Source: Paludibacterium sp. B53371 (lineage in GTDB: Bacteria; Pseudomonadota; Gammaproteobacteria; Burkholderiales; Chromobacteriaceae). Taken from it: a stretch of 64,000 bases of DNA. Positions 17,760 through 26,896 of this stretch are shown here, piece after piece. The translations under genes and the position numbers were made by a program. Location: positions 2,490,311 to 2,554,310 of the forward strand of contig NZ_CP069163.1 of NCBI RefSeq assembly GCF_018802765.1, written 5' to 3'. Below the pieces are notes generated by a model, which had not been told where the DNA came from, did not search any database, and saw only the letters and a list, made by a program, of their open reading frames with translations. Numbering within the stretch: position 1 is the stretch's first letter; each line of letters begins with the position of its first letter.

Positions 17760-20354
17760 TTACCTGAGCAACCCTGCCGCCTGCCGCTGTTCAGCTTCCT
17801 TCCTCTCCATTTTCCGATACAGATCCATCACGCCGATGTCACCTGTCTGCAGGGCCCTGACACGGGGGTTCGACCCATCGCGCCATGGTTCCAGAACCCC
17901 TTTGAGCAACGCTTGGGCCGGTTCCGTGTCAATGGCCAGCAAAACCTGGCAATACTCAACCAGCCTGGCTGACGGACCATTGCGCAAGGCGCGACAGTAC
18001 GCCACATCCAGCTGCAGAGCCTTCGCAACCTGCTCGTCTGCCAGCAATCCGCGGCTCGACAACTGGCGCAGCAGCTCGCCAAAGCGTTTGATATTCCCGG
18101 GGAAGGAATTCCGGAACAACAAGTCCTCCAGCAGCAACGGTCGCTCCGTCGCGCCGATCAGCGCACACAATTGATCCGGTCGCAGCACCTTGTCGTGCAG
18201 CAGCGTCGTCAGCAAATCGGCATAGTGAGAAAAATCCTGAGGCAGGCTGCTGGTCAGCAACTGACGCACCCCCTGCGCCAGCCAGCTTGTCAGCCTAGGC
18301 ACATCCAGTTCAGAACGGCGTTTCATATCGACCAGAACCTCGGCGACTTCACGCGCGAGCCGCGGCTGGCTCTCGGAGAGCAGGCTCTGCCACTGTTCAG
18401 CGTTCAGCCGCACGGGAGGCAATGCCTTGGCGACATCCGGCACAATGAGCTGCAGTTTCTGCCTCACCCAGGCAGCATGCAGGCGAGCCTGAGCCCGCGT
18501 CGCGATGGGCCATGCATCATCCGCCGTAGGCAGCAGATAGGACGTCAAACTTTTCTGGTTCAGACGGCCCATCTGGCAGAGCTGTGCGCAGAACTGGGCA
18601 TATAGCTGCAGCAGGGCCGTTTCCTGTGGGGTCTTGGGTGCCTGCCAGCAGCCCAGCAGTCGGGGTTGCAGCAGGCTCAGCCCGGGATAGACCAGACAAG
18701 GCGCCACCCATGACGCGTGACTGGCCTCAGCCTGTTGCAGCATATCCATGAACTTGGCATAGAGCGTCACTTGGCTGGCCATCAGGGAATGGCAGTGCGA
18801 TTGCAGCCAGCCCCCCTCTCCCGCCTCGGCCAGCTGACGGTATAGGTTCAGACAGGTGTCCTCCAGCCCGGCATGCCTGCCTGACTTCAGCACGGCCAGC
18901 AAGGCGGGCAAATAGCGCTGGCCATCCTCGACATAGGTCAGCTCGCTCCCGGGCTGACGCTGCAGATACTGATGCGCCCGTTCAGGTCCCAGCCGGCACA
19001 GAAAACGCGTCAGACATGCCGGATCCCTCAGCAAGGCAGCCGGCATGGCCAGCAAGTCATCGGGCGGAGCGTGCTCGATCAGTTGATCGACCATCTGGGG
19101 CAGGTAGCGGCGCAGCGCGCTGTGCAACGGATGCTCCCGCCCGGCATCCAGTGCCTGTACCAGCTGGTTGAGGTCTGCGACTTGCAGCGGACGGGGTTGG
19201 CTATTCCTGGCATCCCCCGATAGCGCATCTTGACACCAGAATACGTCGGCCTGGGCGACCAGGGTGGTGGACGCCTGATTCTGCGACCATTTGACGAGAT
19301 GCACTTCGGGATAGGCCTCTGCCGGAAAGCAGTTGCCTGCCATCTGCCGGAGGATACGGCGGGTAATCAGGCTCGGATCCGGCGGCACGCCGGCTGGCAT
19401 GTAGTCTTCGTCCAGGCGGGTGACATCGGACATCTCCAGATCAATCGAGGTCTCCTGGCGGATCGCCGCCAGTTGCTCCTCGTCCAGACAGCCCGCATGG
19501 GCTGGCGTCAGCGCGGCCTTCAGCTTTTCCTGCACCTGGCCGGCCAGTTGCCAGGCCACCGCCCCCGGATGCAGCCTGGTCAGCAATGCCTCCAGACACT
19601 CGTTAATGAGCTCATCATTCAATTGCGCCTGCCAGACATTGCTGAAGACCTCGCCGCAGATGCTCAGGCCAATACTGGGTGCCAGGCGGTTTTTCAGCGC
19701 GTTCACGATATGCACTTCATTATATGGATAGGCGTCCAGGTGTCCGAAATAGCGTTCGGCAAAGACCTGGCAGCACTGGTCGGTGATTTGCTCCTTGATC
19801 TTCTGCACCTCGCCGGGGAGCCCCGAGAGCCGCAGGCTCAAGGCCTCGCAAGTCCGATACAGGGCACTGAAGGCGCCAGGACCGCAAGCCTGTACATTGT
19901 CCCCCAGATCAATCAGCAGGCGGGCCCGCTCATCTTGCGGGATGCCGCCTTTGGCAAGCAGTGAACACAGCAATTCCAGATATTGCTTGCCCTGACCCAG
20001 CAAGCTCTCCATGTCATGCTGGCTGTAGCTGGCAGTCACGATTCTGTCGATCAGCCCCTGCAAATGCTGCTGGCAGCGATGGCTCGTGTTCTCTGTCCCG
20101 ATCGCCTGGCTGGCGGCCTCCTTCAACTGTCTGATTCCGTCCTTGAACTCCGCCAGGCAGCACTGACCCTCCCGGGTCTTTATGAACTCAGACCAGCTCA
20201 TGCCGCTGGCAGAATGAAAATAATGACGCGGGCGATCTCCACCCGGCAGATCCTTCGCCGGTGGCGCACTGGGTCCATGAACAGCGCTAGCGGCAGGGCT
20301 CGCATTGGCCGCCAGACAAGTATAAAAATCTGCCCTGGGAGAAATGGCTAGCAT
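17760..20354 (-). CDS. large helical protein of unknown function
   Basis: This is an 864-residue protein that I do not recognise. It has no signal peptide or membrane segment. The first 45 residues are rich in Ala, Ser and Pro and look disordered (AANASPAASAVHGPSAPPAK). The rest looks mostly alpha-helical and Leu/Gln/Cys-rich, with repeated short helical units. A good AAAGGA ribosome site precedes ATG 20354, and the long uninterrupted frame supports a real gene. It is monocistronic and convergent with the chemoreceptor gene. The disordered N-terminus before a helical body is a layout seen in secreted effectors, but no secretion locus is adjacent. An effector role is speculation. Confidence 0.8.
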   Translation of the reverse strand: MLAISPRADFYTCLAANASPAASAVHGPSAPPAKDLPGGDRPRHYFHSASGMSWSEFIKTREGQCCLAEFKDGIRQLKEAASQAIGTENTSHRCQQHLQGLIDRIVTASYSQHDMESLLGQGKQYLELLCSLLAKGGIPQDERARLLIDLGDNVQACGPGAFSALYRTCEALSLRLSGLPGEVQKIKEQITDQCCQVFAERYFGHLDAYPYNEVHIVNALKNRLAPSIGLSICGEVFSNVWQAQLNDELINECLEALLTRLHPGAVAWQLAGQVQEKLKAALTPAHAGCLDEEQLAAIRQETSIDLEMSDVTRLDEDYMPAGVPPDPSLITRRILRQMAGNCFPAEAYPEVHLVKWSQNQASTTLVAQADVFWCQDALSGDARNSQPRPLQVADLNQLVQALDAGREHPLHSALRRYLPQMVDQLIEHAPPDDLLAMPAALLRDPACLTRFLCRLGPERAHQYLQRQPGSELTYVEDGQRYLPALLAVLKSGRHAGLEDTCLNLYRQLAEAGEGGWLQSHCHSLMASQVTLYAKFMDMLQQAEASHASWVAPCLVYPGLSLLQPRLLGCWQAPKTPQETALLQLYAQFCAQLCQMGRLNQKSLTSYLLPTADDAWPIATRAQARLHAAWVRQKLQLIVPDVAKALPPVRLNAEQWQSLLSESQPRLAREVAEVLVDMKRRSELDVPRLTSWLAQGVRQLLTSSLPQDFSHYADLLTTLLHDKVLRPDQLCALIGATERPLLLEDLLFRNSFPGNIKRFGELLRQLSSRGLLADEQVAKALQLDVAYCRALRNGPSARLVEYCQVLLAIDTEPAQALLKGVLEPWRDGSNPRVRALQTGDIGVMDLYRKMERKEAEQRQAAGLLR

Positions 20355-20508
20355 GACATCCTTTCACTTAGAGTCATCGGATAAGAGGCGTCCATCGGGA
20401 TGGACTGGGCATGCACGCGCATTCTTCGACCATCCCTGCCGGCGGTCTTTGGTGAAAGCACCGCGGTTTTGCGGTTTTGCCTGATTGACACCCCTGGCTG
20501 TCAGCATG

Positions 20509-20532
20509 AAAAAAGGCGCCCGAGGGCGCCTT
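20509..20532 (-). terminator. terminator of tnaA
   Basis: On the minus strand AAGGCGCCC pairs with GGGCGCCTT (20532-20513) and is followed by TTTTTT. It lies 23 bases after the tnaA stop. Confidence 0.9.
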
Positions 20533-20555
20533 GATCTCCAGCCGGACAGCAGGAC

Positions 20556-21944
20556 TCAGACTGGCTTGAGGCGGGCGGTGAAGTGACGCAGGATCGGCGG
20601 TTCGTATTCGAAGGTCAGACCACGAATGCTCTTGGCACGTGCGTTCAGGTCGATCAGGCAATCGGCGATGTAGTCCATGTGGTCATTGGTGTAGACACGA
20701 CGCGGAATGGTCAGCCGCAGCAGTTCGAAGGAAGAGGGCTCTTGTTCACCCGTGGCCGGATTGCGTCCCAGCAGCAGCGAACCGATTTCCACACCACGAA
20801 TCCCGCCTTCCAGATACAGTTCGCAGGCCAGCGAATGGGCCGGGAACTGGTGCGCCGGGATATGCGGCAGCATCAGCTTGGCATCGACAAACACGGCATG
20901 TCCGCCGGTCGGGGTCTGCACCGGCACCCCTCCCTCGGCCAGACGCTCACCCAGATAGGCCACCTGGGCAATACGATAGCTGAGGTAGTCGTGATTCATG
21001 CCCTCTTTCAGACCGATGGCCAGCGCTTCCATATCGCGACCGGCCAGGCCACCATAGGTGACGAAGCCTTCCATGGCCACGCAGCGCACCTGTACCGCAC
21101 GGAACAGATCCAGGTCGTCGCGGAAGCAGCACAGACCACCGATATTCACCAGGCCGTCTTTCTTGGCAGACATGGTAAAGATATCGCCATAGCTGAACAT
21201 TTCACGCACGATGTCCTGGATCGGGCTGTCAGCGTAATCGCGGTCACGGTGCTTGATGAACCAGGCGTTTTCCGAGAAACGGGCGGCATCCAGAATGACC
21301 GGAATACCATGCTGGCGGGCCAGCTGGCTGACGGCACGAATGTTGCCCATCGAGACAGGCTGACCACCGGCACTATTACACGTCACCGTCACGATCACAC
21401 CGGCGACGTTGTCCACGCCATGGGTGCTGATCGCGGTTTTCAGGCCTTCCAGGTCGAAGTCGCCCTTCCAGTCATAGGCTTTCTGGGTATCCAGTGCGGC
21501 AGGTGTCAGAACATTGAGTGCGCGGGCGCCGGCCATTTCGACGTGGGCCTTGGTGGTGTCGAAATGGTAGTTGGACAGGAACACCGGCGACTTGCCGGCT
21601 TTGCGCTTGACCAGCTCCGGGAACAGGATCTGTTCCGCACCACGACCCTGGTGGGTCGGCATCACGTGCTGGTAACCGAACACTTCGCGTACCGTCTGTT
21701 CCAGATGGTAGAAGTTGCGGCTGCCGGCATAGGATTCGTCGCCCATCATCAGGCCAGCCCATTGCCGGTCGCTCATGGCGCCGGTTCCGCTGTCCGTCAG
21801 CAAATCAATGTAGACATCATCGCCATGCAGCAGGAACGGGTTCCAGCCGGCCTCGGCCAAGGCCTGGCGGCGGTACTCCGGGGTGGTCTGGTGAATGGGT
21901 TCAACCATCTTGATACGGAACGGTTCAGGAATACGACGAGCCAT
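20556..21944 (-). CDS. tnaA: tryptophanase (L-tryptophan indole-lyase)
   Basis: TnaA is a PLP enzyme that splits tryptophan into indole, pyruvate and ammonia. The PLP lysine lies in TMSAKKDG. Other conserved stretches are [37 protein letters not shown] and the C-terminal [17 protein letters not shown]. Tyrosine phenol-lyase is a close relative. The segments [20 protein letters not shown] and [11 protein letters not shown] fit E. coli TnaA better, and the TnaC-type leader upstream supports tryptophanase. ATG 21944 is chosen because GGGAGAG lies about six bases upstream; it gives 462 residues. No tnaB permease gene follows. Confidence 0.93.
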   Translation of the reverse strand: MARRIPEPFRIKMVEPIHQTTPEYRRQALAEAGWNPFLLHGDDVYIDLLTDSGTGAMSDRQWAGLMMGDESYAGSRNFYHLEQTVREVFGYQHVMPTHQGRGAEQILFPELVKRKAGKSPVFLSNYHFDTTKAHVEMAGARALNVLTPAALDTQKAYDWKGDFDLEGLKTAISTHGVDNVAGVIVTVTCNSAGGQPVSMGNIRAVSQLARQHGIPVILDAARFSENAWFIKHRDRDYADSPIQDIVREMFSYGDIFTMSAKKDGLVNIGGLCCFRDDLDLFRAVQVRCVAMEGFVTYGGLAGRDMEALAIGLKEGMNHDYLSYRIAQVAYLGERLAEGGVPVQTPTGGHAVFVDAKLMLPHIPAHQFPAHSLACELYLEGGIRGVEIGSLLLGRNPATGEQEPSSFELLRLTIPRRVYTNDHMDYIADCLIDLNARAKSIRGLTFEYEPPILRHFTARLKPV

Positions 21945-22027
21945 GTTTACTCTCCCTGGGCGCAACGAGGCCTGCCTGCATTGGCAATGGCATGTTGGCC
22001 ACACATTAGCGAAATCTGAATTTTTGG

Positions 22028-22052
22028 AAAAAACGGGCTGCGCAAGCGCGCA
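22028..22052 (-). terminator. possible attenuator hairpin between tnaC and tnaA
   Basis: On the minus strand TGCGC-GCTT-GCGCA (22052-22039) is followed five bases later by TTTTTT (22033-22028), between the leader peptide stop and tnaA. In E. coli the equivalent interval is Rho-dependent. Whether this weak stem terminates is unknown. Confidence 0.35.
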
Positions 22053-22058
22053 AGGGAA

Positions 22059-22142
22059 TCAGACGCGAGGAAAGTCGTAGGTCAGGACGATGTCGACCGT
22101 ATACCAGTTCGGGATCACGGCCCGATACGTGTGAGCATCCAT
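22059..22142 (-). CDS. tnaC: TnaC-type tryptophanase leader peptide
   Basis: This is a 27-codon frame upstream of tnaA, starting at ATG 22142 and ending at TGA 22059. The peptide includes Pro-Asn-Trp13-Tyr-Thr-Val-Asp17 and ends Tyr-Asp-Phe-Pro25-Arg-Val. In E. coli TnaC the key residues are Trp12, Asp16 and Pro24. Here the Trp-to-Asp (4) and Trp-to-Pro (12) spacings are identical and the WFNID core reads WYTVD. Two residues follow the Pro instead of a direct stop. TnaC stalls the ribosome when tryptophan is high, letting transcription continue into tnaA. The ribosome site (GAG-TTGAAG before ATG) is modest. The spacer to tnaA is 114 nt. Confidence 0.82.
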   Translation of the reverse strand: MDAHTYRAVIPNWYTVDIVLTYDFPRV

Positions 22143-22522
22143 CTTCAACTCGAAATCAGTGGGTTAGGACAAGTGTGCTTTTTGTCAGCACTATCTCAGA
22201 CTACTCCATCACCCATTTCTCATACAAGAAAAAAATATTCCATGAGTTTGCTCAGACGCAAACACGCCTCATTCAGCATCAATCGTCAAAACGCTATGCC
22301 CACATTGGCCATTTATGTCAACCGATTAGTAAAAATCCACAGACTTATATCAAAAAATCAGGAAACAATCCTCTTGTCATTACATTTTTATGGAAATATT
22401 ACCAATGAAAATAAGAATATCGCTATGATGCAAAACCCCATCGAAGCGTCAAATGAATGGGACATAACAAAAAAACATAATGTCGTTGGTCTTCTCAAGT
22501 TCGCGGACAAGGAAATCTTTTC
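22143..22522. other. AT-rich divergent promoter region between tnaC and the POT transporter
   Basis: These 380 bases are far more AT-rich than the window average and hold no credible gene. A plus-strand frame of 131 codons crosses the region, but it has AT-driven composition, no ribosome site and no recognisable domain. The region must contain the promoters for the tna leader (minus) and the POT gene (plus). I could not fix either promoter with confidence. Confidence 0.6.
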
Positions 22523-23899
22523 ATGATCAAACAATCACATCCCAAGGGGCTGTACCTGCTCTTCGTGACTGAAATGTGGGAACGTTTCAGCTACTACGGC
22601 ATGCGCGCCATTTTCGTACTTTTCATGGTCAAGGCCCTGATGCTGGACAAGGCACATGCCTCCAGCGTCTATGGCACCTTTACCAGCCTGGTCTATCTGA
22701 CCCCGCTGGCCGGTGGCTACATCGCCGACCGTTTCTGGGGTAATCGCCGCTCGATCATTGCCGGCGGGCTGCTGATGGCAGCAGGCCAGTTCCTGCTGTT
22801 CTTCTCCGGCTCGGTGTTCAGCCAGTCGATCGCTTCGGCCACCACCCTGATGTACATCGGTCTCGGGGTTCTGATTGCCGGCAACGGCCTGTTCAAGCCG
22901 AACATCTCCTCCATGGTGGGGCAGCTGTACCCGGCCGGCGACAAGCGCGTCGATGCGGCATTCACCATCTTCTACATGGGCATCAATGCCGGTGCACTGA
23001 TTGCACCGCTGGTCTGCGGCACGCTGGGGGACACTGGCAATCCGCATGACTTCAAGTGGGGCTTCCTGGCAGCAGGCTGCGGCATGCTGTTCAGCCTTGC
23101 CATTTTTGTCACGCTGAAGAATGCCCTGCTGGTGACCCCGGAGGGTCGTGCCATCGGTCTCAAGCCGGCACGCGATGCCGACGGTCAGAGTGCGGTCAGC
23201 CATGAGCCGCTGACGCGCAAGGACTATGAACGCCTGGCGGTCATCCTGATCGTGTCGCTGTTCGTGATCTTCTTCTGGTCCGCCTTCGAGCAGGCCGGGG
23301 CGTCGCTGACGTTCTTCGCCGACGAGCAGACCAACCGCAACCTGCTGGGCTTTGTGGTGCCGGCTTCGTACTTCCAGTCGATCAACCCGGTGGGTATCGT
23401 GCTGTTCGCCCCGGTGTTTGCCTGGCTGTGGGGCAAGCTGGGTCAGCGCGGCATGGAGCCGGCCTCGCCGACCAAGATGGCCATCGGCCTGTTCCTGCTG
23501 GCCGTCGGTTATCTGGTGATTGCGTTCGGTGTCGATGGCCGGCAACCGGGCGTCAAGGTCAGCATGATGTGGCTGGTCAGCCTGTACATGCTGCACACCT
23601 TTGGTGAACTGTGCCTGTCGCCGGTCGGCCTGTCGCTGGTGGTCAAACTGTCGCCAGCCCGCTTTACCAGCCTGATGATGGGGATCTGGTTCCTGTCCAA
23701 CTTTGCCGCCAACAAGTTTGCCGGTGTGCTGTCCGGTCTGTATCCGGATCCGAAAATGGCCCCGCCGGTTTTCCTCGGCTACACCATCACCAACCTGCAT
23801 GACTTCTTCATGCTGTTTGTCGTGATGGCCGGCTTTGCCTCGCTGATTCTGTTCCTGCTGTCGCGCAAGCTGCAGAAGATGATGCATATCGAAGCCTGA
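22523..23899 (+). CDS. proton-dependent oligopeptide transporter (POT/PTR family)
   Basis: This is a 458-residue inner-membrane symporter with about 14 hydrophobic segments. The POT signature ExxERFxYYG is present as EMWERFSYYG near residue 17, and GGYIADRFWGNRR is the conserved loop after helix 2. It takes up di- and tripeptides with protons, like E. coli DtpA-D. The AAGGAAA ribosome site lies eight bases before the ATG. It is divergent from tnaA, so peptide import may feed tryptophan to tryptophanase, but this is inference. A strong terminator follows. Confidence 0.92.
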   Translation: MIKQSHPKGLYLLFVTEMWERFSYYGMRAIFVLFMVKALMLDKAHASSVYGTFTSLVYLTPLAGGYIADRFWGNRRSIIAGGLLMAAGQFLLFFSGSVFSQSIASATTLMYIGLGVLIAGNGLFKPNISSMVGQLYPAGDKRVDAAFTIFYMGINAGALIAPLVCGTLGDTGNPHDFKWGFLAAGCGMLFSLAIFVTLKNALLVTPEGRAIGLKPARDADGQSAVSHEPLTRKDYERLAVILIVSLFVIFFWSAFEQAGASLTFFADEQTNRNLLGFVVPASYFQSINPVGIVLFAPVFAWLWGKLGQRGMEPASPTKMAIGLFLLAVGYLVIAFGVDGRQPGVKVSMMWLVSLYMLHTFGELCLSPVGLSLVVKLSPARFTSLMMGIWFLSNFAANKFAGVLSGLYPDPKMAPPVFLGYTITNLHDFFMLFVVMAGFASLILFLLSRKLQKMMHIEA

Positions 23900-23926
23900 C
23901 CGACACGGAACCGGACGCTTCAATCA

Positions 23927-23955
23927 AGCCACAGCGGCTGCTGTGGCTTTTTTTA
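23927..23955 (+). terminator. terminator of the POT transporter gene
   Basis: AGCCACAGC (23927-23935) pairs with GCTGTGGCT (23940-23948) around GGCT and is followed by a run of seven or more T. Confidence 0.92.
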
Positions 23956-24053
23956 TGCGGTTTTTTTGTAGGAAAGCGTCAGCTTTAAAAGCATATTAAG
24001 CCTTGCTGGTATAAAATCGCAGGTTGCTATAAACACGGCTGGCAGGAATTGAC

Positions 24054-25493
24054 ATGGACAAGACCAAACGGCGCGTGGTGATGGTGTTGCTGGCGCTGCT
24101 GACAATCCGGCTGCTGGCGATGTTTTTCATCCCGCTCAACGACACCACGGAAGCGCGCTACGCGGAAATCGCCCGCAAGATGCTTGAGACCGGCAACTGG
24201 GTGACTCCGCTGCACGACTATGGTGTGCCGTTCTGGGCCAAGCCACCCCTGTCGACCTGGCTGTCCGCTGCCTCGATGGGGCTGTTTGGCGTGAATGCTT
24301 TCGCCGTGCGTCTGCCGGCGCTGCTGCTGGGGATCGCGACCGGCTGGCTGACCTTTCTGCTGGCGCGTCGCCGTCAGGGTGAGGAAGCGGCCTGGATTGC
24401 CGTGCTGGCCCTGGCCGGCGGCGTGCTGTTCTATCTGTGCGCCGGTACGGTGATGACCGACCCGTCGCTGCTGTTCTGCGTGACGCTGGCCCAGGTGGCC
24501 TTCTGGTTTGCCCTGCGCGAGAACAGCCGGCTGTGGGGCTATCTGTTTTTTGCCGCCCTGGGGCTGGGCCTGCTGGCCAAGGGGCCGCTGACCATCGTGC
24601 TGGTCGGCATGCCGATCTTCATCTGGCTGTGTCTGCGGCGCGAATGGATGACCATGTGGCGTGGACTGCCGTGGTTCGGTGGTCTGTTGCTGCTGCTGGC
24701 CATCGGGGTGCCCTGGTACATCCTGGCCGAAATCCGCACGCCGGGCTTCCTCAACTACTTCATCATGGGCGAGCACGTTCACCGCTTCCTGGACCCGGGC
24801 TGGAAGGGGGATCGATATGGTTTTGCCCATGCCACGCCGCACGGCATGATCTGGCCATTCGCTTTTGCCGGGCTGCTGCCCTGGTCGCCGCTGGCAATTT
24901 TCTGGCTGCTGCGCCGTCGTCCGGCCCTGCCGGGCGAGCCGAATGATGGCTGGATGTCCTATATTGGCTTGTGGTCGCTGATGACTCTGGCTTTCTTCAC
25001 CTTGTCCGGCAACATCATTTTTCCCTATCCGCTGCCGATGGTGGCGGGATTTGCGCTGCTGTTCGCCGAACTGTGGCGCCGCCGCCGGGCCGGGGCCGGT
25101 CTGGTCATCGGGCTGGGGCTGTCGGCCGGTGTACTGACGCTGGCGGCCACACTGGCCTTCCAGCTCTGGCCTGGCAAGGTTGGTCGTTCCCAGGTGTCGC
25201 TGGTACGCGCCTGGCAGGCGGATCATCCCGCGCCCTACAGCCATTTGCTGTATTGGGATACCCGTCGCGAATTCTCGGCAGAGTTCTATTCGCAGGGACG
25301 GGTCCACACCAGTATCGAGCCGCAGGCAGCGCTGGCGCTGCTGGACGACAATACGGTGGATTACATTGCCACTTCACTCAGCGATTATCCGACCCTGCCC
25401 CAGGCGGTGAAGGACGCTTTTGAAGAAATCGGACGCTTTCACAACCCGGGTGAAGTCACCCTGCTGTTACGTAAAAAACACGGCGCTGCCTGA
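24054..25493 (+). CDS. ArnT/PMT-family membrane glycosyltransferase
   Basis: This is a 479-residue GT-C type transferase with about 11 membrane segments. The N-terminal periplasmic motif IPLNDTTEARYAEIARKM carries the acidic residues used by ArnT-like enzymes, and VPFWAKPPLSTWL is also conserved. These enzymes move a sugar from an undecaprenyl-phosphate carrier to lipid A or another envelope acceptor. The downstream GT2 and GtrA genes probably make and flip that carrier-linked sugar. A weak extended -10 (TGGTATAAA, 24007-24015) lies upstream. The sugar and acceptor are unknown. Confidence 0.86.
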   Translation: MDKTKRRVVMVLLALLTIRLLAMFFIPLNDTTEARYAEIARKMLETGNWVTPLHDYGVPFWAKPPLSTWLSAASMGLFGVNAFAVRLPALLLGIATGWLTFLLARRRQGEEAAWIAVLALAGGVLFYLCAGTVMTDPSLLFCVTLAQVAFWFALRENSRLWGYLFFAALGLGLLAKGPLTIVLVGMPIFIWLCLRREWMTMWRGLPWFGGLLLLLAIGVPWYILAEIRTPGFLNYFIMGEHVHRFLDPGWKGDRYGFAHATPHGMIWPFAFAGLLPWSPLAIFWLLRRRPALPGEPNDGWMSYIGLWSLMTLAFFTLSGNIIFPYPLPMVAGFALLFAELWRRRRAGAGLVIGLGLSAGVLTLAATLAFQLWPGKVGRSQVSLVRAWQADHPAPYSHLLYWDTRREFSAEFYSQGRVHTSIEPQAALALLDDNTVDYIATSLSDYPTLPQAVKDAFEEIGRFHNPGEVTLLLRKKHGAA

Positions 25494-25505
25494 CCAGGAT
25501 CTGTC

Positions 25506-26513
25506 ATGACCGACGATTTCGTTCCAGAATATCTTTTGCAATTGCGTGCATCCGAGCGGCCAGCCGACCCGCTGGTCAGCTGCATCGTCCCCGCATTCAA
25601 CGAGGCCGACAATATTGTCCCCCTGCTGCAGACCCTGCATCAGATCCTGCAGGCAGAAGGCCTGCGTCATGAGCTGATCGTGGTGGATGACGGCAGCCGC
25701 GACGCCACGGTGGAGCGGGTACTGGGGATCAAGGAGCACCTGCCGGTCACGCTGGTGCAACTGTCACGCAACTTCGGCAAGGAGCTGGCACTGACCGCCG
25801 GTATCGACCTGGCGCGTGGTGATGTGGCCGTGCTGATCGACGGTGACTTCCAGCATCCGCCCGAGATGATTCCGGCCTTCCTGGCCAACTGGCGCAAGGG
25901 CTATGACATGGTCTACAGCGTGCGCGCCAGTCGTGACGGCGAAACCCTGGCCAAGCGCTGGTTTACCCGTGTGTTCTATGCCCTGCTCAATACCGGCGCC
26001 CAGCTGAAGATTCCGGAAAACACCCAGGATTTCCGTGTGCTGGACCGCTGCATTCTGCATGCCCTGCGCCAGATGCCTGAGCGCAACCGTTTCATGAAGG
26101 GGCTGTACAACTGGGTGGGCTTTACCCGGCTGGGGGTGGAAACCCACACCAACGACCGCCGCGGCGGCAAGAGCAGCTTCAACCTGTATCGTCTGCTCGG
26201 CCTCGGGCTCACCGGCCTGACGGCCTTCTCCAATGTCCCCCTGCGCGTCTGGACCCTGATCGGCAGCTGCATCTCGCTGGCCTCGATCGCCTATGCCCTG
26301 TTCGTGCTGGTGGAAACCCTGCTGTTTGGCAATGACCAGCACGGCTGGCCGACCCTGACGGTCGGCATCATGTTCCTCGGCGGCGTGCAGTTGCTGTCCA
26401 TCGGTGTGCTGGGCGAGTACATCGGCCGCATCTTCACCGAGGTCAAGCTGCGTCCGGCCTATTTTGTCAGCCGGATCACCCATCTGACCGGCAGTGCCGA
26501 GGGCCGCGAGTGA
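25506..26513 (+). CDS. GT2 family glycosyltransferase (ArnC/GtrB/DPM1-like)
   Basis: This is a 335-residue membrane-anchored glycosyltransferase. The N-terminal GT-A domain carries VSCIVPAFNEADNI, VVDDGSRDAT, SRNFGKELALTAGIDLA and the metal-binding VLIDGDFQHPPE. Two C-terminal membrane helices follow (VWTLIGSCISLASIAYALFV and the LTVGIMFLGGVQLLSIGVLG segment). GtrB/ArnC homologues load a sugar on undecaprenyl phosphate at the cytosolic face. It sits between the ArnT-like gene and the gtrA-like gene, whose GTG overlaps its stop, so the three are likely coupled. Confidence 0.9.
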   Translation: MTDDFVPEYLLQLRASERPADPLVSCIVPAFNEADNIVPLLQTLHQILQAEGLRHELIVVDDGSRDATVERVLGIKEHLPVTLVQLSRNFGKELALTAGIDLARGDVAVLIDGDFQHPPEMIPAFLANWRKGYDMVYSVRASRDGETLAKRWFTRVFYALLNTGAQLKIPENTQDFRVLDRCILHALRQMPERNRFMKGLYNWVGFTRLGVETHTNDRRGGKSSFNLYRLLGLGLTGLTAFSNVPLRVWTLIGSCISLASIAYALFVLVETLLFGNDQHGWPTLTVGIMFLGGVQLLSIGVLGEYIGRIFTEVKLRPAYFVSRITHLTGSAEGRE

Positions 26514-26896
26514 AGCAACAGCTGTTCTGGTTCGGCGTGGTCGGCATCAGCGCACTGATCGTGCACTTCGTGGTGGTGACAGTTTTTTTGACGCCGCTGG
26601 GGCTGGCCCCGCTGCTGGCGAATATCGTCGGCTTTCTGGTGGCCTTTCAGGTCAGCTACTGGGGACACCGCCAGCTGACTTTCGGCCAGGTCTCGGTACC
26701 GCACCACCAGGCTTTGCCGCGCTTTTTCGGCATTGCCTGCCTGAGTTTTGCCGTCAATGAAAGCCTGTATGCGCTGCTGTTGCGCTATACCCCGCTGGAT
26801 TACCGCGTCGCTTTGCTGATCGTGTTGTTCACGGTCGCTGCCCTGACATTTGTGCTGAGCAAACTGTGGGCCTTTCGCAGCCGGAGTGCCGCCTGA
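26510..26896 (+). CDS. GtrA family membrane protein (probable sugar-lipid flippase)
   Basis: This is a 128-residue protein with four hydrophobic segments typical of GtrA (FWFGVVGISALIVHFVVV, then NIVGFLVAFQVSYWGHRQLTF). GtrA proteins are thought to flip undecaprenyl-phosphate-linked sugars to the periplasm. The GTG start overlaps the GT2 stop (GTGA), and its TGA overlaps the ATG of the next gene. It works naturally with the adjacent GT2 (loading) and the ArnT-like enzyme (transfer). Confidence 0.86.
   Translation: MKQQLFWFGVVGISALIVHFVVVTVFLTPLGLAPLLANIVGFLVAFQVSYWGHRQLTFGQVSVPHHQALPRFFGIACLSFAVNESLYALLLRYTPLDYRVALLIVLFTVAALTFVLSKLWAFRSRSAA

Noticed and set aside
22174-22189. CRP-like TGTGC-N6-TCAGC near tnaC
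   Set aside because: Both half sites deviate from TGTGA/TCACA; catabolite control of tnaA is plausible but this site is too weak to report.
22131-22526. 131-codon plus-strand open frame between tnaA and the POT gene
   Set aside because: It lies in AT-rich non-coding DNA, overlaps the tnaC leader, has no ribosome site and shows no protein-like composition.
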